A stretch of 64,000 nt of DNA from CAVWNR01 sp963756525 (GCA_963756525.1 CAVWNR010000001.1:124001-188000), one strand, 5' to 3'. Positions 6,664 through 15,852 are shown, numbered from the stretch's first letter. Notes: a model not told the origin generated them from the sequence alone. Program-made: numbers and translations.

Positions 6664-9138
6664 CTGGCGACTGAGGCCGCGAACACGGTCGAGACGAGGG
6701 CGCGGACCGAATCGGATTCGGCGGGCGCCGGGCCGAGCACGGCCACGTCGAGCCCCGCTGCCGCCGCGCCACCCCAGTCGCCACCGCCCGCCGAGAAGGC
6801 TGCGACGCCAGTTTCCGCGCCGGCCGCCGCGTCTGCCGCGGCCGCGCCCGCGGTCGCCGGAACGCAGCAAAGCGGCTCCTACCGGCGCCGGGTCCGCGAC
6901 CGGCTCGCCCGCCGGCTCGTCGCCCCGGCGCGGCAGTCGCCGGTCAAGCCGGTGCTCGAGCCGCTGCTGGCCATCCACCGCGGCGCGCACCCCAAGGTCG
7001 ACGTGCGGCTGCTGCAGCGCGGCTACGACGTCGCCGAGGAGCGGCACCGCGGGCAGCTGCGCAAGAGCGGCGACCCGTACATCACCCACCCGCTCGCCGT
7101 GGCGACCATCCTCGCCGAGCTGGGTATGGACACCACCACCCTGGTCGCCGCGCTGCTGCACGACACCGTCGAGGACACCGGGCTCAGCATCGAGGAGCTG
7201 GCCGCCGACTTCGGTCAGGAGGTTGCCCACCTGGTCGACGGCGTCACCAAGCTGGACCGGGTCAAGTACGGGGCGGCCGCCGAGTCCGAGACCATCCGCA
7301 AGATGATCGTCGCGATGGCCCGCGACCCCCGGGTGCTGGTGATCAAGCTCGCCGACCGGCTGCACAACATGCGGACGCTGCGCTTCCTCCCGCCGGCCAA
7401 GCAGGAGCGCAAGGCGCGCGAGACGCTCGAGGTGCTCGCGCCGCTGGCGCACCGGCTGGGCATGAACACCGTGAAGTGGGAGCTGGAAGATCTGGCGTTC
7501 GCCACCCTGTTCCCGAAGCGGTACGACGAGATCGTCCGGCTGGTCGCCGAGCGGGCGCCCTCGCGCGACATCTACCTGCACGAGGTCATCGACCGGGTCA
7601 ACGACGACCTCAAGGAGGGCGGCATCAAGGCCGACATCACCGGCCGGCCGAAGCACTACTATTCGATCTACCAGAAGATGATCGTGCGGGGTCGGGAGTT
7701 CACCGACATCTACGACCTGGTCGGCATCCGGGTCCTGGTCGACTCCGAGCGCGACTGCTACGCCACCCTGGGTGTGATCCACGCGAACTGGCAGCCGGTG
7801 CCGGGCCGGTTCAAGGACTACATCGCGATGCCGAAGTTCAACATGTACCAGTCGCTGCACACAACCGTGATCGGCCCTGGCGGCAAGCCGGTGGAGCTGC
7901 AGATCCGCACGCACGCGATGCACCGCACTGCCGAGTTCGGCATCGCCGCGCACTGGAAGTACAAGGAGCAGAAGAACGTCAGCGCCGCCGAGCCCGCCGC
8001 GGTCTCCGACGAGATGGGCTGGCTGCGGCAGCTGCTCGACTGGCAGCGCGAGACGCAGGAGCCCGAGGAGTTCCTCGACTCGCTGCGCTACGACCTGCGC
8101 GCGAACGAGGTCTACGTCTTCACCCCGAAGGGCGACGTGGTGGCGCTGCCCGCCGGGTCGACGCCGGTCGACTTCGCCTACGCGGTGCACACCGAGATCG
8201 GCCACCGCTGCATCGGCGCGCGGCTCAACGGCAAGTTGGTCGCCCTGGAGAGCACGCTGGAGCACGGCGACACGGTCGAGGTCTTCACCTCCAAGGCCGA
8301 GAACGCCGGGCCGTCGCGCGACTGGATGACCTTCGTCAAGTCGCCGCGGGCCAAGACCAAGATCCGGCAGTGGTTCGCCCGTGAGCGCCGCGAGGACGCC
8401 ATCGATGCCGGCAAGACCGCGCTCACCCGGGCGATGCGCAAGGCGGCCCTCCCGCTGCAGCGGCTGCTCGGCGGCGACGCGCTGGTCACCATCGCCCGCG
8501 ACATGCACCTGGCCGACGTGTCTGCGCTCTATGCGGCCATCGGCGAGGGGCACGTCTCGGCACAGAACGTGGTGCAGAAGCTCGTCGGGCAGCTCGGCGG
8601 CATGGAGGGCGCCACCGAGGACATCGCCGAGACCGCCCGCCCGTCCGCCCAGCCGCCGGGCACCGGCGTCCGGCGCGCCTCTGGCGACGCCGGCGTGGTC
8701 GTCAAGGACGTCAGCGACGTCTGGGTGAAGCTCGCCCGCTGCTGCACGCCGGTTCCCGGCGACGACATCATCGGCTTCGTCACCCGGGGCGGGGGCGTGT
8801 CGGTGCACCGGCGCAGCTGCACCAACGCCGACGGGCTGCTGGCGCAGAACGACCGCCTCGTCGACGTCGAGTGGGCGCCGTCCGCGGACTCCAGCTTCGT
8901 CGTCTCCATCCAGGTCGAGGCACTGGACCGGCACCGGCTGCTCTCCGACGTCAGCCGGGTGCTCTCCGACGAGCGGGTGAACATCCTGTCGGCCGCGGTG
9001 AGCACCAACCGCGACCGGGTGGCGGTCAGCAAGTTCACCTTCGAGATGGCCGAGGCCAAGCACCTGGGCCACCTGCTGCGCGCCATCCGCAACGTCGAGG
9101 GCGTCTACGACGTCTGCCGGGTGCACTCGGCCAACTGA
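6664..9138 (+). CDS. rel: Bifunctional (p)ppGpp synthetase/hydrolase Rel
   Basis: Domains, numbered from 6664: HD hydrolase with HDTVEDT (about 166-172); synthetase with GRPKHYYSIYQKM (about 327) and RFKDYIAMPKFNMYQSLHTT (about 382); TGS with VFTPKGDVVALPAGSTPVDF; a Cys-containing segment CTPVPGDDIIGF; and a C-terminal ACT domain. Both active sites look intact, so it can make and degrade (p)ppGpp. The first ATG/GTG/TTG in frame is GTG 6952, but that removes the basic/Ala-Pro N-terminal extension usual in actinobacterial Rel. No ATG, GTG or TTG exists in frame between 6595 and 6952. CTG at 6664 follows GGGAG (6653-6657) at ideal spacing and the TAGACT box, so it is proposed as the start (824 residues). 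With GTG 6952 the protein is 728 residues. Confidence 0.93.
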   Translation: MATEAANTVETRARTESDSAGAGPSTATSSPAAAAPPQSPPPAEKAATPVSAPAAASAAAAPAVAGTQQSGSYRRRVRDRLARRLVAPARQSPVKPVLEPLLAIHRGAHPKVDVRLLQRGYDVAEERHRGQLRKSGDPYITHPLAVATILAELGMDTTTLVAALLHDTVEDTGLSIEELAADFGQEVAHLVDGVTKLDRVKYGAAAESETIRKMIVAMARDPRVLVIKLADRLHNMRTLRFLPPAKQERKARETLEVLAPLAHRLGMNTVKWELEDLAFATLFPKRYDEIVRLVAERAPSRDIYLHEVIDRVNDDLKEGGIKADITGRPKHYYSIYQKMIVRGREFTDIYDLVGIRVLVDSERDCYATLGVIHANWQPVPGRFKDYIAMPKFNMYQSLHTTVIGPGGKPVELQIRTHAMHRTAEFGIAAHWKYKEQKNVSAAEPAAVSDEMGWLRQLLDWQRETQEPEEFLDSLRYDLRANEVYVFTPKGDVVALPAGSTPVDFAYAVHTEIGHRCIGARLNGKLVALESTLEHGDTVEVFTSKAENAGPSRDWMTFVKSPRAKTKIRQWFARERREDAIDAGKTALTRAMRKAALPLQRLLGGDALVTIARDMHLADVSALYAAIGEGHVSAQNVVQKLVGQLGGMEGATEDIAETARPSAQPPGTGVRRASGDAGVVVKDVSDVWVKLARCCTPVPGDDIIGFVTRGGGVSVHRRSCTNADGLLAQNDRLVDVEWAPSADSSFVVSIQVEALDRHRLLSDVSRVLSDERVNILSAAVSTNRDRVAVSKFTFEMAEAKHLGHLLRAIRNVEGVYDVCRVHSAN

Positions 9139-9167
9139 CTCGGCCGGCCCCATCCATCGCTGGTGGG

Positions 9168-10106
9168 TCAGCTGGACGCGGGGGAGCCGCTGGCGTTCGG
9201 CGCGCCCGAGACGACCAGCGTCGGCGTGGGGCCGACGCCCGGGGTGGGACCGGGCGGCGTCACCGAGGTGACCCGCACCGTCTTGAACTCCAGCGCCAAC
9301 TTCGGCGCGCCACCGCCGGCCGACCCGGCCGAGCCGTCGTTGCCGCCGCCGGCCACCTGCTGCAGGATGTTCAGCCCCTTGGTCACGTGGCCTACGACCG
9401 TGTACTGCTTCTGCAGCCCGGAGTTGCTGTCCTTGGTGATGAAGAAGAACTGGCTCCCCGCCGTGTTCGCCGAGCCGGTGTTGGCCATCGCGATGGCGCC
9501 GGCGCTGTAGTTGGCGTTGGCGAGGTTCTCGTCGGGCAGCGTGAACGTCGGTCCGCCGGCCGTGCTCGAGCCGCCCGAGCCGCACTGCACGACGTAGATG
9601 CCGGAGTCGACGACCCGCGGGCACGGTGTGTTGTCGTAGAACCCCTTGTGGACGAGGTAGGCCAGTGCCTGCACGTTGCAGGGCGTCGCCTGCCCGTCCA
9701 GCGTGGCCTCGATCACGCCCCGGTTGGTGGTGAAGGTGACCTGCAGCGTCTTCTTCGGCGTCGGCGTCGGGTCCGGGGGCATGCCGACGTTCTTCAGTCC
9801 GGTGGCCGACGAGCTGTTGACCTGGGTATAGCGGCACGGACCCGATGTTGTCAGGACCGGCGCGCCGGTCGGGGCCGCTGCGGTCGAGCTGGGCGTCGCG
9901 GTCGGCGAGGCGGCGGCCGGCTTCTTGCTGCCGCCGGTGCCCACGGTGAAGACGAGGATCACCGCGATCAGCCCGAGGACGAGCGTGCCGGCGATCGTGC
10001 CGATCAGCATCCGCCGTTTCTGCGCCGCCTCCTGCTGCTGGCGGCGCTCCAGCTGGCGTTCCAGATGGCGGCGGGCGGCCTCTCGGCGCTGCTTGTTCGT
10101 CGGCAC
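9168..10106 (-). CDS. Membrane-anchored peptidyl-prolyl cis-trans isomerase (cyclophilin type)
   Basis: The GTG start at 10106 has GGAAAGGA just upstream and opens a basic, Arg/Gln-rich cytosolic segment (residues 1-36). One membrane helix (about 37-60, LIGTIAGTLVLGLIAVILVF) and a Ser/Thr/Pro linker lead to an extracytoplasmic cyclophilin domain from about residue 115, with GVIEATLDG, GSQFFFITKD and the closing VVGHVTKGLNIL. It likely assists folding of exported proteins. This is the actinobacterial PpiB-like gene found next to rel (as Rv2582 in Mycobacterium tuberculosis). 312 residues. It is convergent with rel, with about 30 bases between the stops, and divergent from the hydrolase gene at 10249. 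Confidence 0.88.
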   Translation of the reverse strand: MPTNKQRREAARRHLERQLERRQQQEAAQKRRMLIGTIAGTLVLGLIAVILVFTVGTGGSKKPAAASPTATPSSTAAAPTGAPVLTTSGPCRYTQVNSSSATGLKNVGMPPDPTPTPKKTLQVTFTTNRGVIEATLDGQATPCNVQALAYLVHKGFYDNTPCPRVVDSGIYVVQCGSGGSSTAGGPTFTLPDENLANANYSAGAIAMANTGSANTAGSQFFFITKDSNSGLQKQYTVVGHVTKGLNILQQVAGGGNDGSAGSAGGGAPKLALEFKTVRVTSVTPPGPTPGVGPTPTLVVSGAPNASGSPASS

Positions 10107-10147
10107 GAAGCGGTCCTTTCCGATCCCGGCTTGCCCGAGTCCGCGAC

Positions 10148-10153
10148 AGTGTA
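10148..10153 (-). promoter_or_regulatory. Possible -10 box for the cyclophilin gene
   Basis: On the minus strand this reads TACACT, 41 bases ahead of the start at 10106, with a Shine-Dalgarno in the implied leader. No -35 is evident. Confidence 0.4.
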
Positions 10154-10202
10154 TGGAAGCCGCCCAAGCGTGCGCTGAGCCTGTCCCCGGTACGGCGCTG
10201 GG

Positions 10203-10208
10203 TAGGCT
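10203..10208 (+). promoter_or_regulatory. Possible -10 box for the metallo-hydrolase/hisS pair
   Basis: TAGGCT, about 40 bases ahead of the GTG at 10249, with GGAG at 10236-10239 in the leader. It would drive the hydrolase gene and the overlapping hisS. Confidence 0.4.
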
Positions 10209-10248
10209 GGGGTGTCCGACGCCGGATCCACACCACGGAGCGCTCGCT

Positions 10249-10908
10249 GTGCTGATCGCGGGATACCCGTCGCCCGCCACCGGCACCAACTGCTTCCTCG
10301 TCGCGCCGGAGGACGGGGAGCAGTGCGTGGTGGTCGACCCGGGCATCGAGGTGGGCGACTGGCTCGCCGACACCGTCGCCGAGCACCGGCTGCACCCGGT
10401 CGCTGTGCTGCTCACCCACGGCCATTTCGACCACACCTTCTCGGTGCTGCCGGTCTGCCAGGCGCGCGACGTGCCGGCCTACATCCACCCGGCCGACCGC
10501 GGGCAGCTCACCGATCCCTGGTCCAGCGTGGGCCTGCCGGCCGGCACGCCGATCTTCGGCCGGTCGAGCCTCACCTGGGCCGAGCCGGACGACGTGCGCG
10601 AGCTCGCGGACGGCGAGAAGGTGCCGCTCGCCGGGCTGACCTTCCTGGTGCGCCACGCCCCCGGGCACACGCCGGGGTCGGTGGTCTTCGGGCTGGACGA
10701 GACCGTGTTCAGCGGGGATGTGCTCTTCGCCGGCTCGATCGGGCGGGTGGACCTCCCCGGCGGCTCGATGGCGGCGATGACCGCGTCGCTGCGCCGAGTG
10801 ATCCTGCCGCTGGACGACGCGACCGTGGTGCAGCCAGGACACGGACCGGCCACCACGATCGGGCGCGAACGGGCCACCAATCCGTACCTGCAGGGACTAT
10901 CCACATGA
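10249..10908 (+). CDS. Metallo-beta-lactamase-fold hydrolase, glyoxalase II-like
   Basis: GTG start with GGAG nine bases upstream. The metal-binding motif is THGHFDH (about residues 47-53), with a second histidine in HAPGHTPGS (about 134), an aspartate in FSGDVLFAGSIGR (about 155) and a last histidine in QPGHGP (about 200): the full two-metal set of the family. The size (219 residues) and position next to hisS match Rv2581c, annotated as possible glyoxalase II. The substrate cannot be deduced; thioester hydrolysis is likely. The stop overlaps the hisS ATG (ATGA). Confidence 0.88.
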   Translation: MLIAGYPSPATGTNCFLVAPEDGEQCVVVDPGIEVGDWLADTVAEHRLHPVAVLLTHGHFDHTFSVLPVCQARDVPAYIHPADRGQLTDPWSSVGLPAGTPIFGRSSLTWAEPDDVRELADGEKVPLAGLTFLVRHAPGHTPGSVVFGLDETVFSGDVLFAGSIGRVDLPGGSMAAMTASLRRVILPLDDATVVQPGHGPATTIGRERATNPYLQGLST

Positions 10909-12263
10909 CGCTGCCGACGTCGATGAGCGGCTTCCCGGAGCTGCTGCCCGGCCAGCGGTTCGTCGAGCAGCAGGTGATCGACCAGTTGCGGGCGACGTTC
11001 GAGCTGCACGGGTTCACGCCGATCGAGACCCGTGCCGCCGAGCCGCTGTCGACACTGTTGCGCAAGGGCGAGATCGACAAAGAGGTCTACGTCCTGCGCC
11101 GGCTGCACGCCGAGGGCGACGAGGACGACGATCCGGCATCCACTCTCGGGTTGCACTTCGATCTGACCGTGCCCTTCGCGCGCTACGTGCTCGAGAACGC
11201 CGGGCGGCTGGAGTTCCCGTTCCGCCGCTACCAGATCCAGAAGGTGTGGCGGGGAGAGCGGCCGCAGGAGGGGCGCTACCGGGAGTTCACCCAGGCCGAC
11301 ATCGACGTGGTGGCGCGCGACGTGCTGCCGTTCCATCACGACGTCGAGATCGCCCGCGTGATGTCCGAGGCGCTCGCGTCCCTGGCGTTCTTGCCGCCAC
11401 TGCGGCTGCAGGTGAACAACCGCAAGCTCATCGAAGGCTTCTTCCGCGGCGTCGGTGCGCCGGACGTCGGCGCGGTGATGCGCGTCGTCGACCGGCTCGA
11501 CAAGGTGCCGCCGGAGGTCGTCTGCGCCATGCTCGTCGAGGACGCCGGGCTCACCGACCAGCAGGCCGGGCAGTGCCTGGCGCTCGCCGAGATCCGCGCC
11601 ACCGACACCTCCTTCGTCGACCGGGTGCGGGCGCTCGGCGTCGGCCACGACCTGCTCGACGAGGGCCTCGCCGAGCTGGCCGCGGTCGTCGATGGCTGCT
11701 CCGGGCTGAACAGCGACCGCTTTGCGGTGGAGGCCGACCTGCGCATCGCCCGCGGCCTGGACTACTACACCGGCACGGTGTTCGAGACCCGGATGTCCGG
11801 GCACGAGCGGATCGGCTCCATCTGCAGCGGCGGGCGCTACGACTCGCTGGCCAGCGACGGCCGGGTCACCTACCCGGGCACCGGCATCTCGCTCGGCGTC
11901 ACCCGGATGCTGGTGCCGCTGTTCGCGCGCGGCAAGCTCGCCGCGTCCCGATCGGTGCCCTCGGCGGTGCTCGTCGCGCTGCCCGACGAAGACTCCCGGC
12001 CGCGCTCCGACGCGGTGGCGCAGGCCCTGCGGGCGCGGGGGATCGCCGCCGAGGTCGCCGCCTTGGCGCAGAAGTACGGCCGGCAGATCCGCTACGCGGA
12101 GCGGCGCGGCATCCCGTTCGTGTGGTTCCCCGGTGCCGCCGACGGCGCTGACGAGGTCAAGGACATCCGCAGCGGCGAGCAGGTCGAGGCCGACCCGGCG
12201 AAGTGGGCGCCGCCGGACGAGGACCTCCGCCCGACCGTCGTAGCCGCCCAGAACGGATCTTGA
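10905..12263 (+). CDS. hisS: Histidyl-tRNA synthetase
   Basis: Class II aminoacyl-tRNA synthetase. Motif 2 with the family residues RGERPQEGRYREFTQ is at about 116-130, the histidine-specific RGLDYYTGTVFE at about 283, and the anticodon-binding domain occupies the last 90 residues. ATG at 10905 overlaps the preceding stop, implying coupling to the hydrolase gene. 452 residues, somewhat longer than many HisRS (420-430) because of loops such as HAEGDEDDDPAS (68-79). The stop codon lies within the left arm of a strong hairpin. Confidence 0.96.
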   Translation: MTLPTSMSGFPELLPGQRFVEQQVIDQLRATFELHGFTPIETRAAEPLSTLLRKGEIDKEVYVLRRLHAEGDEDDDPASTLGLHFDLTVPFARYVLENAGRLEFPFRRYQIQKVWRGERPQEGRYREFTQADIDVVARDVLPFHHDVEIARVMSEALASLAFLPPLRLQVNNRKLIEGFFRGVGAPDVGAVMRVVDRLDKVPPEVVCAMLVEDAGLTDQQAGQCLALAEIRATDTSFVDRVRALGVGHDLLDEGLAELAAVVDGCSGLNSDRFAVEADLRIARGLDYYTGTVFETRMSGHERIGSICSGGRYDSLASDGRVTYPGTGISLGVTRMLVPLFARGKLAASRSVPSAVLVALPDEDSRPRSDAVAQALRARGIAAEVAALAQKYGRQIRYAERRGIPFVWFPGAADGADEVKDIRSGEQVEADPAKWAPPDEDLRPTVVAAQNGS

Positions 12264-12303
12264 TACGCGGGGTGCTGCATGAGCCACCCGCGATATCAAG
12301 ATC
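12256..12303 (+). terminator. Hairpin terminator after hisS
   Basis: GATCTTGATACGCGGGGTG (12256-12274) pairs with the complementary stretch ending at 12303, apart from one-base bulges; the loop is about 10 bases. The hisS TGA (12261-12263) is inside the left arm. There is no T-run, as is common for actinobacterial terminators. Confidence 0.75.
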
Positions 12304-12347
12304 GGGTGGGAGAATCGGCGTCGGATCATCGAGCTGGAGGCAAGCGA

Positions 12348-14114
12348 GTGCTGCGCACGCACGAGGCGGGGTCGCTGCGCGCGGCCGACGTCGGACAGAA
12401 CGTCATGCTGGCCGGCTGGGTGGCCAGCCGCCGCGACCACGGCGGGGTGGCGTTCATCGACCTGCGCGATGCGTCCGGGGTCGTGCAGGTGGTCGTGCGC
12501 GGTGACGAGATCGCGCACGACCTGCGCAACGAGTGGTGTATTGCGGTCACCGGCGAGGTGCGCGAACGGCTCGAGGGAAAGGTCAACCCACACCTGCCGA
12601 CGGGCGAGGTCGAGGTCGTCGCGTCCCGGGTCGAGGTGCTCAACGAAGCCGCGGCGCTGCCGTTCCAGATCGACGAGCACACCGACGTCGGCGAGGAGGC
12701 GCGGCTGAAGTACCGGTACCTGGATCTGCGCCGCCCGGCGCCTTCCGCAGCCCTGAGACTGCGCAGTCGGGTCAACCGCGCCGCGCGCGAGGTCCTCTAC
12801 CAGCAGGGCTTCGTCGAGATCGAGACCCCGACGCTGACCCGCTCGACTCCTGAAGGAGCGCGGGACTTCCTGGTGCCGGCCCGGCTGCAGCCCGGCAGCT
12901 GGTACGCGCTGCCGCAGTCGCCGCAGCTGTTCAAGCAGCTGCTGATGGTCGCCGGCATGGAGCGTTACTTCCAGATCGCGCGCTGCTACCGCGACGAGGA
13001 CTTCCGCGCCGACCGACAGCCCGAGTTCACCCAGCTCGACATCGAGATGAGCTTCGTCAGCGAGGACGACGTCCTCGCGCTGTCGGAGGACGTGCTCGTC
13101 GCGCTGTGGCGGCTGATCGGGCACGAGATCACGACGCCGATCCCGCGGATGACCTACGCCGAGGCGATGCGCCGCTTCGGCACGGACAAGCCCGACCTGC
13201 GCTTCGACCTGGAGCTCACCGAGCTCACCGACTACTTCGCCGACACCCCGTTTCGCGTCTTCCAGGCCGCGTACGTCGGCGCGGTGGTGATGCCGGGCGG
13301 GGCGTCGCAGCCGCGCAAGCAGCTCGACGCCTGGCAGGACTGGGCCAAGCAGCGCGGCGCGCGCGGGCTCGCCTATGTGCTCGTCGGCGACGACGGCGAG
13401 CTCGGCGGCCCGGTGGCCAAGAACCTTTCCGACGCCGAACGAGCCGGGCTGGCCGAGGCGGTGGGCGCGCGCCCCGGTGACTGCGTCTTCTTCGCGGCCG
13501 GTCCGGTGACCTCTTCCCGCGCCCTGCTCGGGGCGGCCCGGCTGGAGATCGGCCGCCGCGGCGGGCTGATCGACGAGTCGGCCTGGTCGTTCGTCTGGGT
13601 GGTCGACGCGCCGCTGTTCGAGGCTGCGAGCGAGGCCGAGGCCGCTGGCGACATAGCGGTGGGGCACGGGGCCTGGACGGCGGTGCACCACGCGTTCACC
13701 TCGCCCAAACCGGAGTCGATGGACACGTTCGACACCGACCCGGCGTCGGCGCTGGCCTACGCCTACGACATCGTCTGCAACGGCAACGAGATCGGCGGCG
13801 GCTCGATCCGTATCCACCGCCGGGACGTACAGGAGCGGGTGTTCAAGGTGATGGGCCTCGACGAGGCGGAGGCGCAGGAGAAGTTCGGCTTCCTGCTCGA
13901 CGCGTTCAAGTACGGCGCCCCGCCGCACGGCGGCATCGCGTTCGGCTGGGACCGGATCTGCGCGCTGCTGTCACACACCGACTCGATCCGCGATGTGATC
14001 GCGTTCCCGAAGACGGGCGGCGGCGTCGACCCGCTCACCGACGCCCCAGCGCCGATCACCGCAGAGCAGCGCAAGGAGGCCGGCATCGACGCCGTGCCGG
14101 AGCAGCGGCGTTAA
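12348..14114 (+). CDS. aspS: Aspartyl-tRNA synthetase (probably non-discriminating, Asp/Asn)
   Basis: GTG start with GGAGG (12336-12340) seven bases upstream; 588 residues, the normal bacterial length. The N-terminal OB-fold begins LAGWVASRRDHGGVAFIDLRD. The class II motif 2 region is RDEDFRADRQPEFTQLD (about 215), a GAD-type insertion occupies the middle, and motif 3 is GIAFGWDR (about 529). Actinobacteria usually lack AsnRS and use a relaxed AspRS with GatCAB; that inference depends on the rest of the genome. It is separated from hisS by a hairpin and probably has its own promoter in the 45 bases before the start. Confidence 0.96.
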   Translation: MLRTHEAGSLRAADVGQNVMLAGWVASRRDHGGVAFIDLRDASGVVQVVVRGDEIAHDLRNEWCIAVTGEVRERLEGKVNPHLPTGEVEVVASRVEVLNEAAALPFQIDEHTDVGEEARLKYRYLDLRRPAPSAALRLRSRVNRAAREVLYQQGFVEIETPTLTRSTPEGARDFLVPARLQPGSWYALPQSPQLFKQLLMVAGMERYFQIARCYRDEDFRADRQPEFTQLDIEMSFVSEDDVLALSEDVLVALWRLIGHEITTPIPRMTYAEAMRRFGTDKPDLRFDLELTELTDYFADTPFRVFQAAYVGAVVMPGGASQPRKQLDAWQDWAKQRGARGLAYVLVGDDGELGGPVAKNLSDAERAGLAEAVGARPGDCVFFAAGPVTSSRALLGAARLEIGRRGGLIDESAWSFVWVVDAPLFEAASEAEAAGDIAVGHGAWTAVHHAFTSPKPESMDTFDTDPASALAYAYDIVCNGNEIGGGSIRIHRRDVQERVFKVMGLDEAEAQEKFGFLLDAFKYGAPPHGGIAFGWDRICALLSHTDSIRDVIAFPKTGGGVDPLTDAPAPITAEQRKEAGIDAVPEQRR

Positions 14115-14164
14115 GCGCCCGTGACGCGGTGACGGGGTCGTCCCCATTTTGGCGAGTCTTCGTA

Positions 14165-14193
14165 TTGACACTGCTCGCGCGCCCTTCTAGGAA
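14165..14193 (+). promoter_or_regulatory. Promoter of the secreted phosphoesterase gene
   Basis: TTGACA (14165-14170), a 17-base spacer and TAGGAA (14188-14193): the best sigma-70-like promoter in the window. Transcription would start near 14200, which favours the ATG at 14245 over the upstream ATG at 14197. Confidence 0.65.
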
Positions 14194-14244
14194 CCGATGA
14201 AGACGGGCCGACCGGCCCGCCGAGTCGAGGACGGGAGTGCGGGC

Positions 14245-15438
14245 ATGCGACTGCGATGGGGCATCGGCAAGAGGCTGGCATGGGGGGCGGCGCTCGGCAC
14301 GCTGGCGCTGACCGTCGGGGTCGTGATACCCGCCGGCGCGGGCACGCCGGCGTGGCACGACTGGGGCGGCCACGGCAACCAGATCGACCACGTCTTCATC
14401 ATCATGGAGGAGAACCACGCCGCCGACCACACGATCGGCGACCCGAACATGCCCTTCCTCACCTCGCTGGCCAACCGGAATGGCCTGGCCACCAACTACT
14501 ACGGCGTCACGCACACCAGCGAGCCGAACTACATCGCCGCGACGAGCGGCGACAACTGGGGCGTGAACAACGACAACGGCTGGGACGCCGGCAGCACCAA
14601 GACCGTCACCTGGGGTCCCGGCGTGTCCAAGACGTACCCGCTGCCGCCCAACCGGTACGACCACACCAACATCGTCGACGAGCTGGAGGCGGCGCACATC
14701 CCGTGGGCGGCGTACATGGACGCCATGCCCAGCCCCGGCTACCTGCCGGCCTCGTGGCCGAGCGACAGCAACCAGCTCTACGCCTCCAAGCACAACCCGT
14801 TCAGCCTGTACACCGACGTGCGGCTCGACCCGAACCGGAACAACAAGATCAAGCCATACACCGACATGGCCGCCGACCTGAACAGCCGCAACGCGCCGCG
14901 CTACGTCTGGATCAGCCCGGACCAGTGCAACGACATGCACGGCGGCGTCTACACCGCGGTCGCCGGTCGCCCGGAGACGCCCTGCCCGTACAGCAACGCC
15001 ATCGGTGACAACCTCGACGAGTCGCTCAAGGCGAAGGCCGACGCGTTCCTGCGCAACGCCGTCGAGACGATCGTGCACAGCCGGGCCTGGACCGCGCACA
15101 GCGTCATCTTCGTGACCGCCGACGAGACCGACTTCGACGCTGCCAACGGCGACATCGGTGACTACCTGTCCGCCGCCGGGTGCTGCGACTCGCCGGTCCT
15201 CCCGCCCGCCGACATCGAGGTGAGCCCGGACTTCCCGGGCGGGGTGTACGGCGGCGGGCTGGTCCCGATGGTCGTCGTCGCTCCGCACGGCCGGCACATG
15301 ACCGACGCGACGGCCTACAACCACTACTCGATGCTGCTGACGATCGAGGAAGGCTTCGGCCTGGGCAGGCTCGGGCACACCACCGACGCGCGCCAAGTCA
15401 GGCCGATGTGGACCCTGATCGATCAATCGCGCCACTGA
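14245..15438 (+). CDS. Secreted phosphoesterase-family protein (acid phosphatase/phospholipase C-like)
   Basis: Start at ATG 14245, chosen because GGGAG lies seven bases upstream and the promoter at 14165 would exclude most of the 48-base upstream extension (ATG 14197). The protein begins with a typical signal peptide (MRLRWGIGKRLAW, a hydrophobic stretch, then AGAGTPA near residue 36). The mature part follows the alkaline-phosphatase-fold phosphoesterase family: DHVFIIMEENHAADHTIG at the start, DETDFDAANGDIGDY in the middle and a late VVVAPHGRHM. It probably hydrolyses phosphate esters outside the cell; the substrate is unknown. 397 residues. It ends ten bases before a very strong hairpin and begins the accessory-looking patch. 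Confidence 0.82.
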   Translation: MRLRWGIGKRLAWGAALGTLALTVGVVIPAGAGTPAWHDWGGHGNQIDHVFIIMEENHAADHTIGDPNMPFLTSLANRNGLATNYYGVTHTSEPNYIAATSGDNWGVNNDNGWDAGSTKTVTWGPGVSKTYPLPPNRYDHTNIVDELEAAHIPWAAYMDAMPSPGYLPASWPSDSNQLYASKHNPFSLYTDVRLDPNRNNKIKPYTDMAADLNSRNAPRYVWISPDQCNDMHGGVYTAVAGRPETPCPYSNAIGDNLDESLKAKADAFLRNAVETIVHSRAWTAHSVIFVTADETDFDAANGDIGDYLSAAGCCDSPVLPPADIEVSPDFPGGVYGGGLVPMVVVAPHGRHMTDATAYNHYSMLLTIEEGFGLGRLGHTTDARQVRPMWTLIDQSRH

Positions 15439-15448
15439 GTTCCGTGAG

Positions 15449-15500
15449 TGATCAGGACCCGCTCACCGGTCGCCCGCGACCGGGTAGCGGGTTCTGATCA
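15449..15500 (+). terminator. 25-bp near-perfect hairpin after the phosphoesterase gene
   Basis: Left arm 15449-15473, right arm 15476-15500, two-base centre. The arms start TGATCAGGACCCGCT and end with its complement, with one G-T pair and one or two mismatches. It begins ten bases after the stop codon. Confidence 0.75.
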
Positions 15501-15515
15501 TGTCAGGCGGCGAGC

Positions 15516-15841
15516 GTGATCGCGATCCGAGCGGCGACCGCCGGCGACGCGGACGCCATCGCGGCGATCTACGCGCCGGTCGTGCGTGACACCGTCGCGT
15601 CCTTCGAGGAGACGCCGCCGAATGGGGGCGAGATCGACTGCCGGATGCAGGCCCCACCGCTGCTGCCCTGGCTGGCGGCAGTCGACGGCGAGCGAGTGGC
15701 CGGCTACGCCTACGCGTCGAAACACCGGGCCGCGTACCGGTGGTCGGTGGACTGCTCCGTGTACGTCGACGGCGCGTACCGGCGGCGAGGTGTGGGCGGC
15801 TGCTGTACCGGCGGCTGCAGATATGCGGCGTGCCTGCCTGA
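15516..15841 (+). pseudogene. Broken GNAT N-acetyltransferase (phosphinothricin-acetyltransferase type)
   Basis: The N-terminal two thirds match the Pat/Bar-type acetyltransferase pattern: MIAIRAATAGDADAIAAIYAP, then PWLAAVDGERVAGYAYAS and AAYRWSVDCSVYVD. The acetyl-CoA loop begins as YRRRGVG at about 15790, where the frame breaks. The expected continuation LLYRRLQICGVPA is found in another frame (from 15800) and stops at TGA 15841. The unshifted frame runs to 15872 with unrelated residues. Even with the shift repaired the protein lacks the last third of the fold. This is a decayed gene rather than a single sequencing error. It starts just after a hairpin, with only a weak AGGCGG before the GTG. 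Confidence 0.75.
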
Positions 15842-15852
15842 TACCTCCGTGG

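Noticed and set aside
6625..10842. Very long open frame (about 1400 codons) on the minus strand across rel and the hydrolase
   Set aside because: Antisense shadow caused by GC-rich third positions; composition is Arg/Gly/His-rich with no domain, and real genes occupy the region. The cyclophilin gene lies in a different minus-strand frame.
10479..13928. Minus-strand open frame of about 1150 codons opposite hisS and aspS
   Set aside because: Same codon-bias artefact.
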